Of a DNA stretch of 64,000 nucleotides, positions 52,519-61,269 are shown piece by piece (within the stretch, counting starts at the first letter, position 1; every line of letters begins with the position of its first letter). The notes below the pieces were generated by a model, which saw only the letters and a program-made list of their open reading frames with translations, was not told where the DNA came from and did not search any database. A program made the position numbers and the translations under genes. Source of the stretch: JAXLRU01 sp046330935. GTDB taxonomy: Bacteria; Actinomycetota; Actinomycetes; Actinomycetales; Kineosporiaceae. Location: NCBI GenBank assembly GCA_046330935.1, contig JAXLRU010000004.1, forward strand, positions 248,001 through 312,000, written 5' to 3'.

Positions 52519-53220
52519 ATGAGCGAGGACAGGGTCACCCGCACCGCAGCCGCCACCCACGGGACGCCGCTGGGCTGGCGCTACTTCGACGAGACGCTCG
52601 CGACGGCGGTGCCCGTGACGTCGCTGGCGCATGCCGCGACGGTGGCGGCTGCGTTGACCCAGCGGGTCGGGCCTGAGGCCGACGAGCTGCTGTTCCTCGA
52701 CCTGCGCCCGCGCGCGGTCCTGCTGCGCGTCATGGGGGTCACGACCGGGCAGCTCGGTCCAGCAGGGCTGGCGCTGGTGAGCACGCTCAGCGCCGAGGTG
52801 GCCGGACTCGGGCTGACCACCACCCCACGGCCCGATCCGGGCGCCGTCCCGGGCAGCGGGGCAGCCGCCGTCCATCGGATCGACCTCGCGATCGACGCCC
52901 TCGACATCCCCGCGCTCGTGCCGTTCTGGGAGGCCGTGCTCGGGTACGTGCGCAGCCCGGTCTGCGATGTCGACCTGGTCGACCCCTTCGGCAGCGGGCC
53001 CCTGGTGTGGTTCCAGCAGATGGACGCCCCCCGGCCGCAGCGCAACCGGATCCACCTCGACGTGCTGGTCGGCGAGGACGAGGCGCAGACCCGGGTGGCG
53101 GCGGCACTCGCGGCCGGCGGTCGCCTGCTCAGCGATGCCGCGGCCCCGGCGTTCTGGGTGCTCGCCGACGTCGAGGGCAACGAGGCGTGCGTGTGCACGT
53201 GGCAGGGCCGAAGCGATTAA
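52519..53220 (+). CDS. VOC-family protein with N-terminal pterin-dehydratase-like domain
   Basis: 233 aa. Residues about 15-95 (LGWRYFDETLATAVPVTSLA, HAATVAAALTQRVG, LALVSTLSAEVAGLGL) have the pattern of a 4a-hydroxytetrahydrobiopterin dehydratase fold without its catalytic His triad. Residues about 115-230 are a glyoxalase/VOC domain: HRIDLAIDALDIPALVPFWE, FQQMD, RIHLDVLVGED, EACVCTW. Substrate unknown. ATG 52519; upstream site weak. Confidence 0.78.
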   Translation: MSEDRVTRTAAATHGTPLGWRYFDETLATAVPVTSLAHAATVAAALTQRVGPEADELLFLDLRPRAVLLRVMGVTTGQLGPAGLALVSTLSAEVAGLGLTTTPRPDPGAVPGSGAAAVHRIDLAIDALDIPALVPFWEAVLGYVRSPVCDVDLVDPFGSGPLVWFQQMDAPRPQRNRIHLDVLVGEDEAQTRVAAALAAGGRLLSDAAAPAFWVLADVEGNEACVCTWQGRSD

Positions 53221-53309
53221 GCGAGTTTCCGCCCCGAACGATCCCTTGTCGCGCTTGATCACTGAGGCCAGCATTGCCTCACTTTCCCCGACGCGTGAGC
53301 GAGGGCGAC

Positions 53310-55952
53310 ATGGCCAGATCTGCCCACCGCATTCCCGGAATCGCGATCGGCGCCCTCGTGGCCGCCCTCCTGACCACCCTCCCCTCCCCCGCCGACGCAG
53401 CCGTTCCCACCGTATGCGGGGGGCTGACCGTGACGATCGTCGGCACCGACGGCCCGGACACCCTCGTCGGCACGTCCGGCAACGACGTCATCGCCGCAGG
53501 TGCCGGTGACGACGTCATCAACGCCTCGGGCGGCAACGACGTCATCTGCCCAGGCGGCGGCAACGACACGATCACCGCCGACGTCGGCACCGACACCCTG
53601 GTCTTCGAGGGCACCGCAGCGGTCACGGCGAACCTCTCGACCGGGACGGCGACCGGCGCCACCAGCGGCACCGACACCTTCACGGGCGTCGAGAACCTCA
53701 CCGGCGCCGACGGGTCCGACAGCCTGACCGGCGACGGCGCGAACAACGTCCTCGTCGGCGGCCTCGGCAACGACGCGCTGAACGGCGGCGGGGGCACCGA
53801 CACCGTCTCCTACGCGACGGCGACCAGCGGCGTCACGGTACGCCTCGGCGTCAACCCGACGTCCGGCGGCGGCGGCGCCGACACGCTCACCGCCGTCGAG
53901 AACGTCGTGGGCAGCCCGTTCGCCGACGTCCTCGTGGGCGACGGCCTGTCGAACACCCTCGACGGCGGCCGCGGCAACGACGACCTGGACGGCGCCGGCG
54001 GCGCCGACACGGCCGCGTTCTCGGGCGCCGCGGCGGTGACGGCCACGCTCGCCACCAGTCCCGGCTCGGCGACCGACACCACGACCGGCAGCGACATCCT
54101 GCGCAACATGGAGGGCCTCACCGGAGGGTCGGGTGCGGACCGGCTGACCGGCAGCGCAGCCGCGAACACCCTGCGTGGGGCGTCGGGGACCGACACCTGC
54201 GTGGGCGGCGACGGCAGTGACACTCTCATCGACTGCGAGACCGTGACCCTGGCGGTGACGCCGACCTCGGCGGACACCGTGAACTGGTATCTGTCGTCGT
54301 TGCAGACGGCGATCTTCCTCGACTCACAGGCGTTCTCCGTTTCCGCGAGCGGCGACCTGCGCTGGTCGATGACCGGGCCGTCGGGCTCCACGGTGATGAG
54401 CGCCCGCACCGCCTCGGTCGACTACCTCGCCGACGGCCTCACCACGCCCGGCACGTACCGACTCGTCGTGACGCCGTCCCCCAGCACCGCCACCGGCTCC
54501 GTGACGTTCACCGCGCGGATCGCCACTGACTCGACGCGGACGGTCGGGGTCGGGACGTCGCTCGCGTCGACGGCAGCGACGGCGCTCACGACGACGGCGC
54601 CCGGCCAGAACGTGCGGGTGTCGTTCACCTACACCCAGGCGATGCTCGACGCCGGCCTCGAACTCGTCCACGACCTCTCCAACGTCACCGGCTGGCCCAC
54701 CGGCTGCTGCACCCGCGTCATCACCCTCACCCGCCCCAACGGCACCACCTTCACCGGCACCTACCTCACCGCCGGACCCACCACCTGGGGACGCCTCGAC
54801 GCCACCGGCACCTGGACCCTCACCTTCGACATCCCCGGCACCGCCACCGGCAGCGCCCAACTCAAACTCATCGCCGCCCCCGCCTTCGCCCGCACCGTCC
54901 CCGTCGGAACCTCCCTGGCCACCACCGCAGCCACCCCCATCACCACCACCGACCCCGGCCAGAACGTGCGGGTGTCGTTCACCTACACCCAGGCGATGCT
55001 CGACGCCGGCCTCGAACTCGTCCACGACCTCTCCAACGTCACCGGCTGGCCCACCGGCTGCTGCACCCGCGTCATCACCCTCACCCGCCCCAACGGCACC
55101 ACCTTCACCGGCACCTACCTCACCGCCGGACCCACCACCTGGGGACGCCTCGACGCCACCGGCACCTGGACCCTCACCTTCGACATCCCCGGCACCGCCA
55201 CCGGCAGCGCCCAACTCAAACTCATCGCCGCCCCCGCCTTCGCCCGCACCGTCCCCGTCGGAACCTCCCTGGCCACCACCGCAGCCACCCCCATCACCAC
55301 CACCGACCCCGGCCAGAACGTGCGGGTGTCGTTCACCTACACCCAGGCGATGCTCGACGCCGGCCTCGAACTCGTCCACGACCTCTCCAACGTCACCGGC
55401 TGGCCCACCGGCTGCTGCACCCGCGTCATCACCCTCACCCGCCCCAACGGCACCACCTTCACCGGCACCTACCTCACCGCCGGACCCACCACCTGGGGAC
55501 GCCTCGACGCCACCGGCACCTGGACCCTCACCTTCGACATCCCCGGCACCGCCACCGGCAGCGCCCAACTCAAACTCATCGCCGCCCCCGCCTTCGCCCG
55601 CACCGTCCCCGTCGGAACCTCCCTGGCCACCACCGCAGCCACCCCCATCACCACCACCGACCCCGGCCAGAACGTGCGGGTGTCGTTCACCTACACCCAG
55701 GCGATGCTCGACGCCGGCCTCGAACTCGTCCACGACCTCTCCAACGTCACCGGCTGGCCCACCGGCTGCTGCACCCGCGTCATCACCCTCACCCGCCCCA
55801 ACGGCACCACCTTCACCGGCACCTACCTCACCGCCGGACCCACCACCTGGGGACGCCTCGACGCCACCGGCACCTGGACCCTCACCTTCGACATCCCCGG
55901 CACCGCCACCGGCAGCGCCCAACTCAAGCTGGCGGCGGTCCCGCCGGCCTAG
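53310..55952 (+). CDS. Secreted RTX-like calcium-binding protein with four near-identical 118-aa repeats
   Basis: 880 aa. A signal peptide (GIAIGALVAALLTTLPSPADAA) precedes a region of about 280 residues of RTX-type nonapeptide repeats (GNDVIAAGAGDDVINASGGN, DGGRGNDDLDGAGGAD), expected to fold as a Ca2+-filled beta-roll. Between about residues 310 and 430 is a beta-sandwich-like module. Then four copies of a 118-aa unit follow, each with GWPTGCCTRV (vicinal Cys pair) and a Thr-rich joint. The units are identical or almost so in DNA. Secreted, probably structural or adhesive. ATG 53310 has GAGGG upstream and begins at the signal peptide. Confidence 0.85.
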   Translation: MARSAHRIPGIAIGALVAALLTTLPSPADAAVPTVCGGLTVTIVGTDGPDTLVGTSGNDVIAAGAGDDVINASGGNDVICPGGGNDTITADVGTDTLVFEGTAAVTANLSTGTATGATSGTDTFTGVENLTGADGSDSLTGDGANNVLVGGLGNDALNGGGGTDTVSYATATSGVTVRLGVNPTSGGGGADTLTAVENVVGSPFADVLVGDGLSNTLDGGRGNDDLDGAGGADTAAFSGAAAVTATLATSPGSATDTTTGSDILRNMEGLTGGSGADRLTGSAAANTLRGASGTDTCVGGDGSDTLIDCETVTLAVTPTSADTVNWYLSSLQTAIFLDSQAFSVSASGDLRWSMTGPSGSTVMSARTASVDYLADGLTTPGTYRLVVTPSPSTATGSVTFTARIATDSTRTVGVGTSLASTAATALTTTAPGQNVRVSFTYTQAMLDAGLELVHDLSNVTGWPTGCCTRVITLTRPNGTTFTGTYLTAGPTTWGRLDATGTWTLTFDIPGTATGSAQLKLIAAPAFARTVPVGTSLATTAATPITTTDPGQNVRVSFTYTQAMLDAGLELVHDLSNVTGWPTGCCTRVITLTRPNGTTFTGTYLTAGPTTWGRLDATGTWTLTFDIPGTATGSAQLKLIAAPAFARTVPVGTSLATTAATPITTTDPGQNVRVSFTYTQAMLDAGLELVHDLSNVTGWPTGCCTRVITLTRPNGTTFTGTYLTAGPTTWGRLDATGTWTLTFDIPGTATGSAQLKLIAAPAFARTVPVGTSLATTAATPITTTDPGQNVRVSFTYTQAMLDAGLELVHDLSNVTGWPTGCCTRVITLTRPNGTTFTGTYLTAGPTTWGRLDATGTWTLTFDIPGTATGSAQLKLAAVPPA
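54607..55926 (+). repeat. Four tandem 354-bp repeats inside the RTX-like gene
   Basis: Unit starts at 54607, 54961, 55315 and 55669 (AGAACGTGCGGGTGTCG). By eye, units 1-3 are identical in DNA over their whole length and unit 4 is identical until about 55926. 354 is a multiple of 3, so the frame is kept (118 aa each). Codon choice inside the unit (CACC/CCGG-rich) differs from the upstream part of the gene. Confidence 0.92.
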
Positions 55953-55964
55953 ACGCATCGTCGC

Positions 55965-55997
55965 GGGGCCCGGCACCGCCCACCGGCGCCGGGCCCC
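55965..55997. terminator. Bidirectional terminator hairpin
   Basis: Arms GGGGCCCGGC (55965-55974) and GCCGGGCCCC (55988-55997) lie between the convergent RTX-like gene and the acyl-CoA ligase gene. No T run. Confidence 0.65.
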
Positions 55998-56015
55998 ATC
56001 AGAAGGCGCGAGCGG

Positions 56016-57719
56016 TCACCGCTGCGCGGCGAGGTCCTCGCGCACCTGACGCCGCAGGACCTTGCCGATCTGGGAGCGGGGCAGCTCCTCGACGACGACC
56101 ACGCGGCGGGGCACCTTGTAGGCGGCGAGGGTCGTCCGCAGCGCGGCACGCAACGCGGCCTCCTCGGGCGCATCGGAGCCTTCGGCCACCACGGCGGCGA
56201 CCACTTCCTCGCCGCCGGAGTCCGACGGCAGGCCGATCACGGCGGCGTCGCGCACCCCGGGCAGGGCGCGCAGGGCGTCCTCGACCTCCGACGGGTACAC
56301 GTTGAACCCGCCGGTGATGATCAGCTCCTTGATCCGGTCGACGACGGTGACGAAGCCGTCGGCGTCCATCACCACGACGTCCCCGGTGCGCAGCCAGCCG
56401 CCGGGCAGCAGCGCGGCGGCGGTCTCCTCGTGCCGCCGCCAGTACCCCGAGAACACCTGGGGGCCGCGGATCAGCAGCTCGCCGCGCTCCCCGGGGGCGA
56501 CGTCGCGGGTGGGCTCCTCGGGGTCGACGACGCGCACGTCGGTCGAGGGGAACGGCAGGCCGACGGCGCCCGGGCGCCGCGCCGGCGAGATCGGGTTGCC
56601 GAGCGCGACGGGCGAGGACTCCGTCATCCCGTACCCCTCGACCAGCAGCCCGCCGGTGACCGACTCCCACAGCTCGACGATCCGCTCGGGCAGCGGCATC
56701 GCCCCCGAGATCGCGACCTTGCAGGAGGACAGGTCGACGCCGCGGTCCCGGGCCGCGAGCGCGAGCCGCTCGTAGATCGGTGGGACGCCCGGGAAGAACG
56801 TGGGCGGGCGGCAGCGCACCCGCGCGAGGACGGCGTCGACGTCGAAGGTGGGGAACAGCACCAGCGTCGCTCCCATGCTCACCGCGAAGGTGAGGCACAG
56901 CGTCAACCCGTAGGCGTGGAACAGCGGCAGCACCGCGTAGACGTTCTCGGCGCCCTCGCGCATGCCGGGCACCCAGGCCCGGCCCTGCAGCACGTTGGCG
57001 AGCAGGTTGCGGTGGGTGAGGACGGCCCCCTTGGGCGTGCCGGTGGTGCCGCCGGTGTACTGCAGGAGCGCGACGTCGTGGGGCCCGGGGCGCGCAATGC
57101 CGGAGGGCAGGGGCGGGGCGGCCTTCACCGCGGCGTCCCAGGACCGGGCGTGCGGCAGGCCCCGCCACGCGTCCGAGGTGATCGTGGTGCGGCGACGCCG
57201 GGCCGCGGGGACGGGCAACCGCAGGGCGAGCCGTTTCGCGGCGGGCAGTTCGCGGGAGAGGTCGACGGCGAGCAGGTGCCGCAGGCCGGGTGCCGCCTCG
57301 GCGACGCGGGGGGCGGCGACGTCCCAGACGACGGCGACGGTCGCCTCGTGGTCGGCGACCATGCGACGCAGCTCGGTGACGGTCGAGAGCGGGTTGTGTT
57401 CCACGACGACGGCGCCCAGGCGCAGCGCCGCGTAGAACGCGACGACGTGCTGAGGGCAGTTCGGCAGCACCAGGGCGACCCGGTCCCCGGCCGCCACCCC
57501 GAGCGAGGCGAGCAGGGACGCGGCGCGCTCGACCTGCGCGGCCAGGCTCGCGTAGCTGGTGGTGACGCCGAAGAAGTCGAGGGCGGGACGGTCCCCGAAG
57601 CGGGACACGGCCACGGCGAGGAGGTCGACGAGCGACTGCTCGGGCACGTCGACGTCGGCTGGGACGCCGGGGGCGTAGGCGCGCAGCCACGGCCGGTCCT
57701 GGGGTGCCTGCGCTGCCAC
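56016..57719 (-). CDS. fadD: Long-chain fatty acyl-CoA ligase
   Basis: 567 aa ANL-superfamily enzyme. AMP-binding motif LLQYTGGTTGTPKGAVLTHR, then LPLFHAYGLT, VEGYGMTESSP, and GWLRTGDVVVMDADGFVTVV followed by DRIKELIITGGFNVYPSEVE. The catalytic Lys is in RSQIGKVLRR. Activates fatty acids to acyl-CoA with ATP. GTG 57719 is preferred (GGAGGG six bases upstream); GTG 57737 opens the frame. A palindrome about 40 bp upstream may bind a TetR-type fatty-acid regulator. Confidence 0.93.
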   Translation of the reverse strand: MAAQAPQDRPWLRAYAPGVPADVDVPEQSLVDLLAVAVSRFGDRPALDFFGVTTSYASLAAQVERAASLLASLGVAAGDRVALVLPNCPQHVVAFYAALRLGAVVVEHNPLSTVTELRRMVADHEATVAVVWDVAAPRVAEAAPGLRHLLAVDLSRELPAAKRLALRLPVPAARRRRTTITSDAWRGLPHARSWDAAVKAAPPLPSGIARPGPHDVALLQYTGGTTGTPKGAVLTHRNLLANVLQGRAWVPGMREGAENVYAVLPLFHAYGLTLCLTFAVSMGATLVLFPTFDVDAVLARVRCRPPTFFPGVPPIYERLALAARDRGVDLSSCKVAISGAMPLPERIVELWESVTGGLLVEGYGMTESSPVALGNPISPARRPGAVGLPFPSTDVRVVDPEEPTRDVAPGERGELLIRGPQVFSGYWRRHEETAAALLPGGWLRTGDVVVMDADGFVTVVDRIKELIITGGFNVYPSEVEDALRALPGVRDAAVIGLPSDSGGEEVVAAVVAEGSDAPEEAALRAALRTTLAAYKVPRRVVVVEELPRSQIGKVLRRQVREDLAAQR

Positions 57720-57759
57720 CGTTCCGCCCTCCGCCACGACCCGCCGTCCTTCGCAGCAG

Positions 57760-57777
57760 ACCTACGCCTTCGTAGGT
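57760..57777. promoter_or_regulatory. Inverted repeat in the fadD promoter
   Basis: ACCTACG-CCTT-CGTAGGT, a perfect 7-bp-arm palindrome between fadD (start 57719, minus) and the secreted esterase (57896, plus). It has the size and symmetry of a TetR-family operator; no such regulator is encoded nearby. Confidence 0.55.
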
Positions 57778-57895
57778 TACGACGGGGTTGCGGGGGCGGC
57801 GACCGCCGGACGGGCGCGACCTTGTGGCCCGGGAACGGGCGGTGTAGAACCTCGGCCGTCAACTGAACCGTGCAAGTAGAGCCTCGGGAGAGCCG

Positions 57896-59020
57896 ATGCA
57901 CCGCCCCCACCTGACCCGCCGGGTCGCCGTCGGCATCGCCACCCTGGCGCTCGGCGCCGCCGCGGCCGTCGTCGCCGTCCCCGAGGCCGCCCACGCGGCG
58001 ACCCTGCAGGAGATCACGGACTTCGGGGACAACCCCTCCCACCTGCGGTTCTTCCTCTACGTCCCGGCCAAGCTCCAACCGAAGGCGCCCGTGCTGGTGG
58101 TCAACCACTACTGCCACGGTGATGCGACGGCGATGGCGAACGGGTCGCAGTTCGACGAGCTCGCCGAGCGCTACGGGTACCTCGCGATCTACCCGCAGGT
58201 GACCGGGCGACAGGACCAGTGCTTCGACCTCGCCTCCCCCGGCGCGATCAGGCACGACGGCGACACCGACCCGGCCGGGATCCGCTCGATGGTGGCGTGG
58301 ACGCAGGCGCACTACGCCGTCGACCCGTCGCGGATCTTCGCCACCGGCGTCTCCTCCGGCGGGATGATGACGCAGGAGCTCATGGGCGACTACCCCGACG
58401 TCTTCGCCGCCGGGGCCGCCTTCGCGGGCGTGCCCTTCGGCTGCTTCACCATCGGCACGAACATCTGGTCGGGCTGGAACAGCGACTGCGCCCAGGGGAA
58501 GGTCACGATGTCGGGTCGCGCCTGGGGCGACCTGGTGCGCGCCGCATACCCCGGGTACCAGGGCAGGCGCCCGCGGCTGCAGCTGTGGCACGGCGTCAAC
58601 GACGAGACGGTCAGCTACGTGACGTTCGGCGAGGCCGTCAAGCAGTGGACGGACGTGCTCGGGCTCACCGCCGCGTCGAGCGTGGACCACCCCACGTCGC
58701 TCGACACGCGCTCGGTCTACCGGGACGCCACCGGTGCCGTGCTGCTGGAGACGCACAGCCTGGCCGGGACGCCGCACAACCTGCCCGTCGACGCCGCCGC
58801 CGCGATCCACTTCTTCGGGCTCGACGCCGACCCGGTCCCGACCAGCACCGCCCCCACGCCCACCGGCACGTCCCCGACGCCCACGGCGACCACGCCGAGG
58901 CCCACCACGACCCGCCCGACCACCGCGAAGAAGACCACCACGAAGAAGCGGACGAGCAGGAAGCGGACGAGCACGAAGGCTCGCTCGTGCAAGAACCCGC
59001 GCAAGTGCACTCGAAGCTGA
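57896..59020 (+). CDS. Secreted CE1/PHB-depolymerase-type esterase
   Basis: 374 aa. Signal peptide (ATLALGAAAAVVAVPEAAHA), then an alpha/beta hydrolase with the nucleophile elbow GVSSGG in FATGVSSGGMMTQELM, HYCHGDATAMANGSQFDELA (oxyanion region), and later WHGVNDETV (acid) and GTPHNLP (His). The C-terminal 75 residues are a Thr/Pro linker and a Lys/Arg/Thr tail with two Cys residues. The family includes PHB depolymerases, feruloyl and acetylxylan esterases; the substrate is not decided. ATG 57896 with GGGAG upstream. Confidence 0.88.
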   Translation: MHRPHLTRRVAVGIATLALGAAAAVVAVPEAAHAATLQEITDFGDNPSHLRFFLYVPAKLQPKAPVLVVNHYCHGDATAMANGSQFDELAERYGYLAIYPQVTGRQDQCFDLASPGAIRHDGDTDPAGIRSMVAWTQAHYAVDPSRIFATGVSSGGMMTQELMGDYPDVFAAGAAFAGVPFGCFTIGTNIWSGWNSDCAQGKVTMSGRAWGDLVRAAYPGYQGRRPRLQLWHGVNDETVSYVTFGEAVKQWTDVLGLTAASSVDHPTSLDTRSVYRDATGAVLLETHSLAGTPHNLPVDAAAAIHFFGLDADPVPTSTAPTPTGTSPTPTATTPRPTTTRPTTAKKTTTKKRTSRKRTSTKARSCKNPRKCTRS

Positions 59021-59060
59021 GCCCCCGGGTCGCGGCGCACGTGGCGCCGCATGCCGCCGT

Positions 59061-59264
59061 CGCTCCCCGGACGGTCTGCGACACAGTGCGCCGCAATCCG
59101 TCCCGCAGCCCCGCACCCCTCAGCCCACCACCGCTCCGCGGACGGTCCGCGACACAGTGCGCCGCAATCCGTCCCGCAGCCCCGCACCCCTCAGCCCACC
59201 ACCGCTCCCCGGACGGTCCGCGACACAGTGCGCCGCAATCCGTCCCGCAGCCCCGCACCCCACC
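59061..59264. repeat. Tandem 71-bp repeat, about 2.9 copies, in a 447-bp intergenic region
   Basis: Copies start at about 59061, 59132 and 59203. Each has GGACGGTCYGCGACACAGTG, then GCGCCGCAATCCGTCCCGCA, then a C-rich stretch; only one or two bases differ between copies. The period is not a multiple of 3, and reading frames through it are not conserved, so it is noncoding. The rest of the region 59021-59467 holds the sigma-factor promoter; otherwise I see nothing. Confidence 0.88.
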
Positions 59265-59342
59265 CCAGCTGGCTACACAGAGCACCGATCGCGCCGATTC
59301 GAGCAACGCAGAGTAGTTCTTTGCTCGGAACGCATGATTCAG

Positions 59343-59369
59343 GTTTCGTTTGTCCAGCCGCGTGGGCAT
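59343..59369 (+). promoter_or_regulatory. SigB/SigF-type promoter of the sigma-factor gene
   Basis: GTTT (59343-59346), 17-bp spacer, GGGCAT (59364-59369), close to the GTTT-N15-17-GGGTAT consensus of SigB/SigF-class sigma factors. It lies 98 nt before the gene that encodes such a factor, suggesting autoregulation. Confidence 0.6.
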
Positions 59370-59467
59370 CCCTGACGCAGGACGGCACAGCCCCACGAAG
59401 GGCCGGCCGCGCAGGCAGGAAGCACGCGGGCCGCGAGCCGGCCGGCACCTGAATCCAGGAGGACCAG

Positions 59468-60295
59468 ATGAGCACGGCGATCCCGCAGCAGCAGGTCAGC
59501 CAGCCCGGCACCGACCGCACCCCGCACGAGCACGAGGGCAACCCGACCCGCATCAAGTGCGCCGAGCTCGCGGCCCAGCTCGCGGCCAGCACCGACCCCG
59601 CTCGGGCCCGCGCCCTGCGCGACGAGCTCATCCGCACGGCCATGCCGATGGCCGTGGGCATCGCCCGCAGCTACCGCCGCCGCGCCGAGTCGTTCGAGGA
59701 CCTGCTGCAGGTGGCGTGCGAGGGCCTGGTCAAGGCCGCCGACCGCTTCGACCCCGAGGTCGGCGAGGACTTCATCGCCTTCGCCTCCCCCACCGTGCGC
59801 GGTGAGGTCCGCCGCTACTTCCGCGACCACGGTTGGTCGATCCGCCCGCCGCGTTCGGTGCAGGAGCAGCGCGTGCTGGTCGAGCAGGCCAGCGAGCAGC
59901 TCCAGCACGACCTCGGTCGTTCCCCCCGGATCAGCGAGATCGCCGCGCACCTCAACATGGAGCCCGAGCGCGTGGCGGAGTGCATGCTCAGCCACGACTG
60001 CTACCGGCCCGACTCCCTCGACGCCCCCGTGGAGTCCGACGGCTCGTCGGTCTCCTCCGTGGTCGACGTCCTCGGGGCGCCCGACGCGTCGATGACCCAG
60101 CTGGAGGACCTCTCGCTCCTGCGGGACGCGCTGAGCGTGCTCGACGACCGCCTGCGCACCATCGTGGAGCTCCGGTTCTTCCAGGAGCTGACGCAGGAGG
60201 AGATCGGCAAGCGCGTCGGCGTCTCGCAGATGCAGGTGTCGCGGCTGCTGACGAAGGCGCTCAAGCTCATGCGCGAGCGCGCGATGGCCGCCTGA
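59468..60295 (+). CDS. SigB/SigF/SigG-family RNA polymerase sigma factor
   Basis: 275 aa. Region 2: RSYRRRAESFEDLLQVACEG, LVKAADRFDP, FIAFASPTVRGEVRRYFRDH. Region 3: LGRSPRISEIAAHLNMEPER. Region 4: LDDRLRTIVELRFFQELTQE, EIGKRVGVSQMQVSRLLTKA. This group directs general-stress or sporulation genes. Homologues are usually controlled by an anti-sigma kinase (RsbW) and antagonist; neither is adjacent. ATG 59468 has CAGGAGGACC upstream. Confidence 0.95.
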   Translation: MSTAIPQQQVSQPGTDRTPHEHEGNPTRIKCAELAAQLAASTDPARARALRDELIRTAMPMAVGIARSYRRRAESFEDLLQVACEGLVKAADRFDPEVGEDFIAFASPTVRGEVRRYFRDHGWSIRPPRSVQEQRVLVEQASEQLQHDLGRSPRISEIAAHLNMEPERVAECMLSHDCYRPDSLDAPVESDGSSVSSVVDVLGAPDASMTQLEDLSLLRDALSVLDDRLRTIVELRFFQELTQEEIGKRVGVSQMQVSRLLTKALKLMRERAMAA

Positions 60296-60306
60296 CCTCG
60301 GCGTCC

Positions 60307-60342
60307 TCGACCCCGGTGCGGCCTCAGCCGCGCCGGGGTCGA
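60307..60342 (+). terminator. Terminator hairpin after the sigma-factor gene
   Basis: Perfect 10-bp arms TCGACCCCGG (60307-60316) and CCGGGGTCGA (60333-60342), with a smaller CGGC/GCCG stem inside. It is 12 nt after the stop and also lies before the end of the convergent hydrolase gene. Confidence 0.75.
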
Positions 60343-60374
60343 CTGCTGTTCGGACTCCCCCAGCCCGGGCCGGA

Positions 60375-61100
60375 TCAGACGCTCGGCTCCAGGAACCGGT
60401 CGAGGGCCTCGAAGGTCTCCGCAGGGCGGTCGACGTGCGGGAGGTGTCCCGCGCCGGGGATCTGGACGAACGTCGACCCCGGGATCAGGGCGGCGTAGGC
60501 GCGGCCGTAGCCGGGCGTGCAGACGTCGTCGTCGGCGCCCCATACGAGCAGGGTCGGGACGTCGATCCGCGCGAGTTCGGCGCGCAGGCCGGGGTCGTGC
60601 ATGTAGTGCGGCTCGCAGGCGTAGGCGAGGATCGCGTCCCACGTGGCCAGCGCGACCGCACCGGCCGTGGCGGGCGGCGGGGCCGACCGGACGTCGAACA
60701 CCGGCTCACCCTCCACCTCGATGCCGACCGCGGCGACGAGGACCAGGGCTGCGACGGCGCGGGGCCGTCCGGGCAGCCGGCGGGAGCGCGCGTCGTCCGC
60801 CACCGCCATCGCCGCTGCGATCCAGCCGCCGATCGAGGACCCGACGAGCGCCGCGCCCGAGGCGCCGTCCTCCTCGAGGAGGTCGAGGTAGGCCTCGGCG
60901 AGGTCGCGGATCCCCGTGATCGCAGGGTGGCGCGGGGTGCCCGCCCAGCCCGGGTGCGTCGGCGCGAGCACCCGGCGGGTCGAGGCGAGATGGTCGACGA
61001 GACCGGCCACGGACGCCGGGCCGCCTCCTCCGTGCAGGACGAGTGCGGGGGCTCCCTCCCCGGCGCGCGCCACGGTGAGGGACGGTCCGGACGGGGTCAT
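60375..61100 (-). CDS. Alpha/beta hydrolase
   Basis: 241 aa. Oxyanion loop LVLHGGGGPAS, nucleophile elbow LVGSSIGGW (Ser), acid in LLVWGADDDVCTPGYG (Asp) and His in PGAGHLPHVDRPAE give a complete triad. No signal peptide. Substrate not predictable. ATG 61100 has AAGGAG seven bases upstream. Confidence 0.9.
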   Translation of the reverse strand: MTPSGPSLTVARAGEGAPALVLHGGGGPASVAGLVDHLASTRRVLAPTHPGWAGTPRHPAITGIRDLAEAYLDLLEEDGASGAALVGSSIGGWIAAAMAVADDARSRRLPGRPRAVAALVLVAAVGIEVEGEPVFDVRSAPPPATAGAVALATWDAILAYACEPHYMHDPGLRAELARIDVPTLLVWGADDDVCTPGYGRAYAALIPGSTFVQIPGAGHLPHVDRPAETFEALDRFLEPSV

Positions 61101-61269
61101 GAGGGCTCCTTACGCCGGTGACGTGTCGCCACCTCATCGCAGCCCGCCACCCCTGTCCAGGGACACATGACACGCTCTTGCATCGTGACATCGCGACTGT
61201 CATCTATTGCGCGGGATCAGTACCCTGGGTGAGCAGCCGAACGCACCCAGCTGATCCGAGGGGGGCATC

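Noticed and set aside
54324..55976. 550-codon antisense frame of repeated GEGGGG-type sequence
   Set aside because: Mirror of the four 354-bp repeats; composition only, no start signal.
59041..59270. CRISPR-like repeat array
   Set aside because: The repeats are directly contiguous with no unique spacers, and no cas genes are present.
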